Below, piece by piece: positions 1 to 5,512 of a stretch of 5,512 bases of DNA (position 1 is its first letter; every line of letters begins with the position of its first letter). Made by a program: the position numbers and the translations under genes. Source of the stretch: Alkalimonas sp. (GTDB taxonomy: Bacteria > Pseudomonadota > Gammaproteobacteria > Enterobacterales > Alteromonadaceae). The stretch spans positions 1 through 5,512 of the forward strand of contig JAIUMG010000226.1 in the NCBI GenBank assembly GCA_022565655.1, in the 5' to 3' direction. The notes under the pieces were generated by a model. That model did not search any database. It was not told the origin of the DNA and was given only the letters and a program-made list of their open reading frames with translations.

Positions 1-1015
1 AGCGTGGGATCACCATTAGCATGGCACGCTGGCCTATGGCTACTTTGGCATTAGGGAAAATAAGGGCCTCGCCTTCTTTTTCTACCCGGTACTCGGTGTC
101 CCCATCGGTGGCCAGCAGAGTGCCGACCGGATAGGTCGTGAAGTTTTCCACGTCATCCGCAAAATGCAATTTAAAGTCCTGTGTTTGCTTATTGATCGAG
201 CGGTACACTTCGTACAGATGGAAGTCAGTTTCAACAAAGGGCTTAATCGCAAGCGGTTCATCCGCTACCAACGCCCGTAAACTTTGCCGAACCTCAGTAA
301 AGCGGTTCATGTCGTTTTCCCCAAAAGGACGCACTTTGCCCAGTTCAACGGTAAATGCATCGGCGCCATGGGTATGGGAGGCATAATAACTAAAGGTTGT
401 CGCCGCGGTTTGCATCAGCAACACTGTACTGACCCCACAGGCCAGCAAAAACTCGAACTGATTTTGCTGCCATTTGCGATCATGCAGGTACGGATACACA
501 GCAAACTTCTCAAAACGCGACCCGCGAATGGCAGTGTGTAAATCGTACAAGTATCGCTTACGCTGGCCCGCTGGGGCTTGCTGATAAAAGCGTGTTACAA
601 ATTGCTCCAAAGCGTGCGCTCGTTTTCGCTCTGGGTTGATTAAACCAGCCCCTTTGCTGTGATGGCCAGAAAACAGACGGTTCAGGTTTTCTTCCACTTC
701 ACGTTTACCGGCATTAATCGCCAAAGGATTGCCGAATAACACCAAGGTTCGTTGCTTGAGCAGCAACTTTTGCTGCAATACATCACTGACCAGCTCAGCG
801 CATAGCTCTATCGGTGCGGTTTCATTGCCATGCACACCACAAGACAGCACAATATCTTTATCACCCGCGTTTGCAGGCGAGAAGCAAATCACGCCGGTAT
901 CCCATACTTGCACATCAGTGCCATTGGCAAGCTGGAATTGGCTTGGGGATAATCCATTGGGGTTTTGTCGGGTCAGGCTAAGAAAATCATGGTTAGGTAC
1001 CCACTGCTGAGACAT
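1..1015 (-). CDS. astE: Succinylglutamate desuccinylase AstE (3' end cut by window edge)
   Basis: Zinc-dependent hydrolase of the cytoplasmic arginine succinyltransferase (AST) pathway; it splits N-succinylglutamate into glutamate and succinate, the last step of arginine breakdown. The reading frame is open from an ATG at 1015 to the window edge, giving 338 codons. Family members are about 320-350 residues, so only a few C-terminal residues and the stop are missing. The family signature is visible: CGVHGNETAPIE with presumed zinc ligands H62 and E65, the third ligand H160 in YDLHTAIRGSRFEKF, and the catalytic Glu E224 in FTVELGKVRPFG. The Arg-rich NLNRLFSG segment (111-117) is also typical of the AstE/aspartoacylase family. 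The start is supported by a perfect AAGGAG at 1029-1024, 8 nt upstream. It lies 28 nt behind the diguanylate cyclase gene and is probably co-transcribed with it. No other ast gene is visible. The match is strong along the whole length. Confidence 0.95.
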   Translation of the reverse strand, partial: MSQQWVPNHDFLSLTRQNPNGLSPSQFQLANGTDVQVWDTGVICFSPANAGDKDIVLSCGVHGNETAPIELCAELVSDVLQQKLLLKQRTLVLFGNPLAINAGKREVEENLNRLFSGHHSKGAGLINPERKRAHALEQFVTRFYQQAPAGQRKRYLYDLHTAIRGSRFEKFAVYPYLHDRKWQQNQFEFLLACGVSTVLLMQTAATTFSYYASHTHGADAFTVELGKVRPFGENDMNRFTEVRQSLRALVADEPLAIKPFVETDFHLYEVYRSINKQTQDFKLHFADDVENFTTYPVGTLLATDGDTEYRVEKEGEALIFPNAKVAIGQRAMLMVIPR

Positions 1016-1043
1016 GCCAGCTACTCCTTAATCGAAAAAATAG

Positions 1044-2798
1044 TTAAGCGGATGGATTGGTGGTATGGCGGCCACTAAAGAAGTGCACCTGGTTGCGGCC
1101 TTGTTTCTTGGCATCATACATGGCGGCATCAGCATCGGCCAATAGCTGCTTTAAATCGTAACCAGAGCCATCGGAAGATGTCACACCAAAGCTAGCGGTT
1201 AGTCTAAATTCATGACCACTGGCCGACGTATCAATATCCTCAATGGCATCGCGGCAAATCTCTGCCAGCATCAAGGCTTTATCGGCATGACAGCCAGGTA
1301 ACATGATGGCGAATTCCTCACCCCCAAGGCGACCAAATATATCATCTAAACGCATAAAGTTACGGCAGCTTTCCACAACCTGCTTTAACACCCAATCCCC
1401 AATTGCATGGCCAAATTGATCATTAATATGCTTAAAGTGGTCAAGATCAAACATCACTACACCAACGGTCAACTGCTGCTTCTTGCAGTGGCTAAGTGAT
1501 TGCGCGGCCAGTTCATTAAAGTGATAACGGTTGCTAACCCCGGTAAGGGCATCAAACTCAGCCATTCGTTTAAAACGGTGCCGGCCTGTTAAACCACGGT
1601 ACGCTAACACGCCGGCAATAAGAAACAAAGTCAGAAACAAGCCTATTAATAAGCGGGCATTTTGGGCTTCTTTGCTAAGAATTTCACTTTCTAGATGCAA
1701 CAGTTGATTGTCTTTGTTGAGTAGTTCTATTTGCTGGTTTTTCGCATTAACTTGTGCTCGCGCTAAATGGAATGCTTGCTCTCTTGACGCAACATCACTA
1801 TTAATATCAGACTCTCGCCGAATAAACTCTCTATAAGCATTTAAAGCAACTTGATAATTCCCCTTTACTTCGGCTAACCGATACATCGCCAGATAAATAG
1901 CCCGGCTTGCCTGATTCGTTTCTTCGCCATTAATTAAACTACTCGCCCGTTGAATAAGCTGGTCCGCAGTATCAAACTCACCCATCATTGTATAAGCATT
2001 AGCAGCCAGTGCTTTGGTTTGGGCAATAATGATTGGATAACGAGTCGATTGAAAATCGTCAAGTTGATCTTGATAAAATCGTATGGCTTCTTCGTAGCGC
2101 TCGGTTTCAACCAGCATTTCATGAAACTTATTGAATATAAGTAACCTGTAAATATTTTCACCAAAATCAGTGCAGTACTGGGCAGCATCCCACACTTTCC
2201 CTTCAAGCTCATTCCATAGCTTTTTCCCAAATAAAATTTCAATATCCAGATAGTTTGCATGGCAAATTGCTTTTTCTGATACAGCTTGTTGTTTAAGAAT
2301 ACCGCTATAAAACGCTGCATCATCAAACTTTGATAGTTGGATCAATGTCAAAGCAATCACTGCTGAAGCCTGTTCAATAGTTTTGGGATCGAGGCTGCTG
2401 CTTAATTGAGTAGTCAGATCATTTAAATATTGAAAAGCGTCTAAATACTGTTGAGAAAGCACCAGCACGTTGGTAGCAATTGCCGTCGCTCTTATACGAA
2501 GGTTTTCTTCTGTGACAGGAGATATCAGTGGTTTCACTGTAGAATAAGCTGCAGGATAATCCCCCGTTAAGCCATGGCGATATGCGTCCAGCAGCCTGAA
2601 GTAGTCCTGCTCATCACGCGATGCTGCAGATATCTCAGGTTCAAGTAGCGGCAGTTGCTCAGTAAACTGAGCAACTTGAGTCGATCTTAACTCATCAAGC
2701 TGCTCAAGCTGCAACCACATCGATTGCTCGCTTGACAGAGTCGGCCATGAAACTAAAAACTGAACGACCAGATAAAAGCATGCCAACCGAAAGTTCAT
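1044..2798 (-). CDS. Membrane diguanylate cyclase with periplasmic TPR-like sensor and GGDEF domain
   Basis: Predicted to make c-di-GMP from two GTP at the inner membrane. The 584 residues read in order as a signal peptide or N-terminal anchor (about 1-23, cut possible near TLSS), a long helical periplasmic region with TPR-like repeats (for example 231-246, 271-285 and 311-325), and a short coiled coil (about 342-380). A single membrane span (about 382-402) follows, then a cytoplasmic GGDEF domain (about 412-575). The cyclase looks active: DALTGVSNR (416-424), DLDHFKHIND (451-460) and an intact GGEEF site (492-496). The inhibitory I-site RLDD (483-486) sits exactly five residues before GGEEF, so product feedback inhibition is expected. 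The ligand of the sensor region is unknown. The ATG at 2798 starts directly at the signal peptide, but its ribosome site is weak (AGAAG 12 nt upstream), and the gene begins only 25 nt after the precursor stop, which suggests read-through transcription. No EAL domain is present. Confidence 0.93.
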   Translation of the reverse strand: MNFRLACFYLVVQFLVSWPTLSSEQSMWLQLEQLDELRSTQVAQFTEQLPLLEPEISAASRDEQDYFRLLDAYRHGLTGDYPAAYSTVKPLISPVTEENLRIRATAIATNVLVLSQQYLDAFQYLNDLTTQLSSSLDPKTIEQASAVIALTLIQLSKFDDAAFYSGILKQQAVSEKAICHANYLDIEILFGKKLWNELEGKVWDAAQYCTDFGENIYRLLIFNKFHEMLVETERYEEAIRFYQDQLDDFQSTRYPIIIAQTKALAANAYTMMGEFDTADQLIQRASSLINGEETNQASRAIYLAMYRLAEVKGNYQVALNAYREFIRRESDINSDVASREQAFHLARAQVNAKNQQIELLNKDNQLLHLESEILSKEAQNARLLIGLFLTLFLIAGVLAYRGLTGRHRFKRMAEFDALTGVSNRYHFNELAAQSLSHCKKQQLTVGVVMFDLDHFKHINDQFGHAIGDWVLKQVVESCRNFMRLDDIFGRLGGEEFAIMLPGCHADKALMLAEICRDAIEDIDTSASGHEFRLTASFGVTSSDGSGYDLKQLLADADAAMYDAKKQGRNQVHFFSGRHTTNPSA

Positions 2799-2823
2799 TA
2801 TTCGATTAAACTTCTAGCACACA

Positions 2824-3132
2824 TCAGGCAGCACCAGAGAGCTTCTCGGCTGAATGTTTTTTAATAGCAGACTCTTTTTCAGGCTCATCCTCAGGCTGTT
2901 CTTTTGGATCTTCCTCTGGAGCCTGTTCTGGCTCTTCTTCAGGAGCAAAAATTGCACAGACAACATTGCTTCGAACACCTAACAAAGTCTCAAGTTTTGT
3001 AATACTCTCAGTTTGTATTGCTTGCCTCACCTCAGCATCATCAATCGCTTCAAGTTGTGCTGTTTGTTCATCGAATGAAGTATATCTGGCATCAGCACCA
3101 AGAGTTTCTAAAAGCCTGATAATGTCATGCAT
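2824..3132 (-). CDS. Putative split-borosin precursor peptide (borosin-binding domain plus acidic tail)
   Basis: Small protein of 102 residues, probably the ribosomal precursor methylated in trans by the neighbouring enzyme. Residues 1-53 look like a compact helical domain: MHDIIRLLETLGADARY, then VRQAI (35-39) and KLETLLGV (46-53). This pattern (LL..LG.DA.., VR.AI, LE.LLG) matches what I recall of borosin-binding domains in bacterial split systems. A hydrophobic stretch NVVCAIFAP (56-64) follows and is the best candidate for the methylated core. Then come a Pro/Glu-rich tail (65-87) with three irregular repeats and a Lys-containing end. There is no signal peptide or membrane span. Two adjacent ATGs exist (3135 and 3132); AGGAG at 3143-3139 lies 6 nt from the second but only 3 nt from the first, so the second is preferred. 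The role is inferred from the adjoining methyltransferase and from domain shape; the alternative is an uncharacterised acidic protein. Confidence 0.78.
   Translation of the reverse strand: MHDIIRLLETLGADARYTSFDEQTAQLEAIDDAEVRQAIQTESITKLETLLGVRSNVVCAIFAPEEEPEQAPEEDPKEQPEDEPEKESAIKKHSAEKLSGAA
2872..2940 (-). repeat. Imperfect Pro/Glu-coding repeats in the precursor tail
   Basis: The segment encodes a run built from units resembling PEEEPEQ, APEEDPKEQ and PEDEPEKE. At DNA level the units are diverged but still share words such as TCAGGCT (plus strand, 2879-2885 and 2891-2897). It looks like an old, in-frame internal duplication that makes a flexible, strongly acidic tail. Its function is unknown. 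Confidence 0.6.
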
Positions 3133-3138
3133 CATGTG

Positions 3139-3143
3139 CTCCT
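3139..3143 (-). promoter_or_regulatory. Ribosome binding site of the precursor gene
   Basis: AGGAG is a near-perfect Shine-Dalgarno core. The spacing of 6 nt to the ATG at 3132, against 3 nt to the ATG at 3135, decides the start in favour of the downstream Met. It is stronger than the site of the downstream cyclase, which fits a highly translated precursor. Confidence 0.7.
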
Positions 3144-3179
3144 GTACATTTTATTGTAATTATTGCGCTTGATTAAGTA

Positions 3180-3206
3180 GTTATATCCAATATCATTATC
3201 TCTCAA
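3180..3206 (-). promoter_or_regulatory. Candidate sigma-70 promoter for the precursor gene
   Basis: On the minus strand, TTGAGA (3206-3201, five of six to TTGACA) is followed after 15 nt by TATAAC (3185-3180, five of six to TATAAT). The spacer is shorter than the usual 17 nt, which lowers confidence. A transcript would start near 3173 and leave a leader of about 40 nt before the AGGAG. It would let the precursor, and perhaps the cyclase and astE behind it, be expressed independently of the GNAT-methyltransferase pair. Confidence 0.35.
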
Positions 3207-3246
3207 GTAACCTCAATAGCAACCACTATTTCAAACTAGGCAAAAC

Positions 3247-3271
3247 CTGATGTTAAAATTTTGCTCATCAG
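3247..3271 (-). terminator. Weak inverted repeat behind the methyltransferase gene
   Basis: CTGATG (3271-3266 on the minus strand) pairs with CATCAG (3252-3247) around a 13-nt AT-rich loop containing the palindrome AAAATTTT. It begins 12 nt after the methyltransferase stop. There is no GC-rich stem and no U-tract, so it is a poor intrinsic terminator. It could be a partial terminator, an RNA-processing stem or chance. A 10-bp palindrome, GTTAGCTAAC (3282-3291), overlaps the stop codon just before it. Confidence 0.22.
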
Positions 3272-3282
3272 CCCAATAGACG

Positions 3283-4074
3283 TTAGCTAACTAACTGCTT
3301 TAATCGCTGCTCCATTTCCTTATTTAACTGTAACGGGCGGCAAGGAGGGATCACTAAGGTTGTCTTCAGGCTAACTTCTGCTTCAGGTAACTGTTGCAAC
3401 ACTATACATTCAACCCGTTTGGATTGTACCGATAAACAAGCAGCCTCATATAAATAAACTTTATGCTCTGGCGGGTATTGCTCCAGCAAAATATCTACCA
3501 ATAACTGACGGTAAGCAGCTTCAGTAGCAAACTTTGTTAAGGATTTATCACCCGCCACCCCAAGCTGCCAAAGAATAAGGTAAGCCGATGGATCAATAAC
3601 TCTATGATAAAACATCAACTGACTAGCTTCATAATGCTGACAGCCTTTGCTACCAGGGTCTATCGCCAGATCTGCATACAAACAATCTTCAGCTGAAATA
3701 CCTGGCTCCATGTGGGCTTGGTACCCCTCCTCACGTGCAGTAGAAATCGCCTTATGTGGTACTAAAGCAAATACACCCGGATGCCCATAGAAAGCACCAA
3801 CTACATTCTTTCCAGCTCGAACTTCGGTCAGTATTGCTGCTACCATTTGTTGGTAACTTAGCAGTCGAGACTTTCCTTCCTTATAAAAAGGTTGCAGACT
3901 GCGCACATCGGCATTCATACCTTCAATCCACTGCTCGGTAATGCCATCGGCAACCAATACAAACACCACATCGGCCTGCTCTATGTAACTGCGGCTCAAT
4001 GGGCTAATGTGTGAGCCCAGCGTCATGCCGGTACCAACACAAACCAGACTTCCTGATTGTTGCTGCACACTCAC
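3283..4074 (-). CDS. Borosin-type peptide backbone alpha-N-methyltransferase, stand-alone (split) form
   Basis: SAM-dependent enzyme of the tetrapyrrole methylase fold, predicted to methylate backbone amides of the neighbouring precursor. Of 263 residues, 9-20 hold the Gly-rich SAM loop (VGTGMTLGSH). FYKEGKSRLLSYQQM contains Y64, R70 and Y74, matching the spacing of Y66/R72/Y76, the catalytic residues of the fungal borosin enzyme OphMA. YGHPGVF (97-103), MEPGISAEDCLYADLAIDP (122-140), GCQHYEA (144-150) and LWQLGVAG (168-175) follow the same family order. Unlike fungal OphMA, no core peptide is fused at the C terminus; the protein ends at KQLVS, like SonM of Shewanella oneidensis. The gene lies 12 nt after the GNAT stop, so translation is probably coupled. 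The start is a GTG, either 4074 (AGGG 6 nt upstream) or 4068 (GAGAGG 5 nt upstream). Assignment to the borosin clade, rather than cobalamin-type methylases, is strong from these motifs. Confidence 0.92.
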   Translation of the reverse strand: MSVQQQSGSLVCVGTGMTLGSHISPLSRSYIEQADVVFVLVADGITEQWIEGMNADVRSLQPFYKEGKSRLLSYQQMVAAILTEVRAGKNVVGAFYGHPGVFALVPHKAISTAREEGYQAHMEPGISAEDCLYADLAIDPGSKGCQHYEASQLMFYHRVIDPSAYLILWQLGVAGDKSLTKFATEAAYRQLLVDILLEQYPPEHKVYLYEAACLSVQSKRVECIVLQQLPEAEVSLKTTLVIPPCRPLQLNKEMEQRLKQLVS

Positions 4075-4084
4075 CTCTCACCCT
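4074..4084 (-). promoter_or_regulatory. Overlapping ribosome sites in front of the methyltransferase
   Basis: Read on the minus strand, AGGG (4084-4081) lies 6 nt before the GTG at 4074, and GAGAGG (4079-4074) lies 5 nt before an in-frame GTG at 4068. Both starts are usable and differ by two residues. The site lies in the 12-nt gap behind the GNAT stop, which points to translational coupling of the two genes. Confidence 0.5.
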
Positions 4085-4086
4085 GT

Positions 4087-4605
4087 TCAATAACTGCTTG
4101 TTTTGTACCAGATCTGCTTTATAGCAGATGAACCATCGCAACGTAATTCCATACCTGCACTCATAGCCATATGTACAGCCGCAGCATTATTTTTTTGCAG
4201 TTCAAGCCAGACAGTACGCATTGAAAAAACAGTAAATAATGACTGCATGACTGCCTGTAAAATTTCACTGGATAAACCAAGCCCCTGAGCATGTTTCATT
4301 AGCAAGATACCAAACTCTACACTCCGGTCAACCCAGTCAACTGAACTCAACCCAACCAGACCAAGGGGCTGTCCACTATACTTATCTTCAACGGCCAAAA
4401 AGAGTCGTTGCCACGGGGTTGCCTTGTTCATTTTAATTGCCTGCTTGAAACTTGCCTCTGCCTTCTGAATACTCAATGGAGTCATGACGAAGTGCATCAG
4501 CTCCTTACTGGTATACAGCTGCGTATAAAGATGTTTATGGCATTCCTGCAAGGGCTGCAAAATAACCCTGTCTGTCACCAAACATAAAGGTTCAATAGCT
4601 ATCAC
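4087..4605 (-). CDS. GNAT-family N-acetyltransferase (RimJ/RimL-like)
   Basis: Predicted acetyl-CoA-dependent acetyltransferase of 172 residues, the usual single-domain GNAT length. The N terminus, LVTDRVILQPL (9-19), is the typical first strand of RimJ/RimL-type enzymes. Motif A, with the pyrophosphate-binding loop, is EFGILLMKHAQGLGLSSE (97-114, loop Q107-G-L-G110). Motif B is KNNAAAVHMAMSAGM (138-152). The substrate cannot be read from sequence. It is first in the presumed operon, 12 nt before the methyltransferase, so N-terminal or side-chain acetylation of the peptide product, or self-protection, is a reasonable guess. The start is GTG at 4605, because an in-frame TAA lies directly upstream; AAGAGG (4615-4610) stands 4 nt away, slightly close. 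No signal peptide, so it is cytoplasmic. A housekeeping protein acetyltransferase is the main alternative. Confidence 0.88.
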   Translation of the reverse strand: MIAIEPLCLVTDRVILQPLQECHKHLYTQLYTSKELMHFVMTPLSIQKAEASFKQAIKMNKATPWQRLFLAVEDKYSGQPLGLVGLSSVDWVDRSVEFGILLMKHAQGLGLSSEILQAVMQSLFTVFSMRTVWLELQKNNAAAVHMAMSAGMELRCDGSSAIKQIWYKTSSY

Positions 4606-4756
4606 TTATCCTCTTATTTAGCTCACTATGACGCACGTTTAAGCTGAGTTGCTTCTAAAAGAAGACTCGGCTCCCTGTTACCATCACTACTTTCTATGCA
4701 TCCAAAACGGTGCCATACTAAAGTTGGTAATGCGATAACGAAGGCTATTTCGTATC
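4606..4756. other. Divergent intergenic region
   Basis: This 151-bp stretch separates the minus-strand peptide operon from the plus-strand binding-protein gene and must contain, or lie close to, promoters for both. I searched both strands for sigma-70 hexamers at normal spacing and found none convincing. The only clear structure is the hairpin at 4643-4671. No tRNA or small ORF of merit was seen. Confidence 0.6.
4643..4671. repeat. Strong imperfect hairpin between divergent genes
   Basis: GCTGAGT (4643-4649) and CTTCT (4652-4656) pair with AGAAG (4660-4664) and ACTCGGC (4665-4671) around an AAA loop, with a two-base TG bulge. That makes 12 pairs including one G-T wobble. No T-tract follows on either strand, so it is unlikely to be an intrinsic terminator. 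It could be a 5'-leader structure of either flanking transcript or a dyad operator. Confidence 0.5.
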
Positions 4757-5512
4757 ATGGTAACTGCCAAGTTGACTGTATGGCTACCTTTTTGTCTTGT
4801 GCTATCCACTTGGCCAGTCCATTCAGGCTCGCCAAATACACTTCTGGTTGCGTTAGGAGCAGATAAGCCCCCTTATGTGATGTCGAATGATCAACAGATC
4901 ACCGGGCTTGAAGTGGATATCATTCAGGAAGCAATGGCAAATTCAGGCTATCAGCTTGAGTTTGTTGCCTTGCCCTTTCATCAATTAAATCGATCCTTGA
5001 TCACCTTCCCTGATTTAGATATAGCAGCAGGAATTGGCACCGAGTTTTTACCCAAGCTGCATTATGTGGCTGAGTTCAGTTACTATGAAAATATAGCAGT
5101 GAGTAAAGCCAGTACCAAAGCACAACTGGAACAAGTGGCAGATCTACGCAATTACTCCGTGGTCTCCTGGCAAGGCGCTAGTCAGCCGGAAACACCGCTT
5201 GGTGAGGTTTTTTATCAATTGTATGGCAGTAACAAGCACGCAAACCAAGGCTATCAGGAACTGGGCCAGTACAATCAGAATGCGATGTTTTGGCTAGGGC
5301 GCACAGAAGTGATCGTGGTCGACCGGGCAATTTTTAGTTGGTATCGCCGCTTGCTGACCCATACCATGGATACCAGCGCAGACGTACATATACATACTTT
5401 GTTTCCACAGCGACAGTACACCCAGGTAGCCTTTCGTGACCCCAAGCTGGCGCGCACCTTTGCCCAAGGCTTAGAACAACTTAAATCCAGTGGACGTTAC
5501 CAGCAGCTCTAT
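4757..5512 (+). CDS. Periplasmic solute-binding-like protein (SBP_bac_3 type), 3' end cut by window edge
   Basis: Probable secreted periplasmic binding protein of the amino-acid-binding (family 3) fold. The frame is open for 252 codons to the window edge and ends in SSGRYQQLY, which resembles the last helix of the family (G.Y..IY), so only a few residues and the stop are missing. Residues 1-23 form a signal peptide with a hydrophobic core (LTVWLPFCLVL). The first lobe follows: LLVALGADKPPYVM (29-42), GLEVDIIQEAM (50-60) and DIAAGIG (88-94). The Arg that grips the ligand carboxylate in amino-acid binders (T..R.....FS) is missing; the equivalent stretch is GTEFLPKLHYVAEFS. The ligand is therefore uncertain. 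No permease or ATPase gene is visible, and many gammaproteobacterial relatives are orphans of this kind. The ATG at 4757 follows an in-frame stop at 4736; GAAGG (4740-4744) lies 12 nt upstream, rather far. Confidence 0.85.
   Translation, partial: MVTAKLTVWLPFCLVLSTWPVHSGSPNTLLVALGADKPPYVMSNDQQITGLEVDIIQEAMANSGYQLEFVALPFHQLNRSLITFPDLDIAAGIGTEFLPKLHYVAEFSYYENIAVSKASTKAQLEQVADLRNYSVVSWQGASQPETPLGEVFYQLYGSNKHANQGYQELGQYNQNAMFWLGRTEVIVVDRAIFSWYRRLLTHTMDTSADVHIHTLFPQRQYTQVAFRDPKLARTFAQGLEQLKSSGRYQQLY

Noticed and set aside
138..541. Two overlapping short plus-strand ORFs
   Set aside because: They lie antisense to the clearly conserved astE frame, have no family features and no good ribosome sites.
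729..1010. Plus-strand ORF of 93 codons
   Set aside because: Antisense shadow of the AstE N-terminal half, which carries the zinc-binding motif.
1985..2326. Minus-strand ORF of 113 codons inside the cyclase gene
   Set aside because: Out-of-frame shadow in the AT-rich sensor part of the GGDEF gene; the encompassing 584-codon frame is intact and domain-supported.
2872..2940. CRISPR-like or tandem repeat array
   Set aside because: The repeats are short, diverged, in frame and explained by the Pro/Glu-rich tail of the precursor.
2966..3172. Plus-strand ORF of 68 codons opposite the precursor
   Set aside because: Cys/Ser-rich low-complexity translation antisense to the precursor, with no supporting ribosome site; the minus-strand frame has AGGAG and a domain-like pattern.
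3756..4288. Short plus-strand ORFs opposite the methyltransferase and GNAT genes
   Set aside because: Antisense to frames with strong family motifs; no independent evidence.
4606..4756. Possible promoters such as TTGGAT-17-GGTAAC (minus) or a CATACT -10 box (plus)
   Set aside because: Either the -10 box matches poorly (three of six) or there is no matching -35 at usable spacing.
5275..5457. Minus-strand ORF of 60 codons
   Set aside because: Antisense to the binding-protein frame, which is continuous and family-like.

Overview
The window looks like chromosomal DNA of a Gram-negative gammaproteobacterium, most likely a marine or aquatic Alteromonadales-type organism. The reasons are an AstE-type arginine-catabolic enzyme, a TPR/GGDEF membrane protein, a stand-alone periplasmic solute-binding-like protein, moderate GC and strong Shine-Dalgarno sites. 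Placement below class level is a guess.

Layout. Five genes lie head to tail on the minus strand; in transcription order they are a GNAT acetyltransferase (4605-4087), a tetrapyrrole-methylase-fold methyltransferase (4074-3283), a small acidic protein (3132-2824), a TPR-GGDEF diguanylate cyclase (2798-1044) and succinylglutamate desuccinylase astE (1015 to beyond position 1, almost complete). A 151-bp divergent intergenic region with one strong hairpin separates them from a plus-strand periplasmic solute-binding-like protein (4757 to the window end, almost complete).

The most interesting content is 2824-4605. The methyltransferase closely resembles the peptide-backbone alpha-N-methyltransferase domain of borosins. 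It has the YGHPGVF motif, the SAEDCL/ADL.IDP...GC..YEA block and the Tyr-x5-Arg-x3-Tyr catalytic triad (Y64, R70, Y74) known from OphMA. It lacks a fused C-terminal core peptide. Next to it is a 102-residue protein with a short helical N-terminal domain of the borosin-binding-domain type, a hydrophobic NVVCAIFAP segment and a Pro/Glu-rich tail. Together these make a split (trans-acting) borosin RiPP locus, comparable to SonM/SonA of Shewanella oneidensis. The GNAT gene sits 12 nt upstream of the methyltransferase and is a candidate tailoring or immunity enzyme.

The precursor is separated from the methyltransferase by about 150 bp that hold an inverted repeat and a plausible promoter, so it may be transcribed more strongly than the enzymes. 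The diguanylate cyclase begins only 25 nt after the precursor stop and astE 28 nt after the cyclase, so read-through into both is likely. A functional link between them and the peptide is not established.
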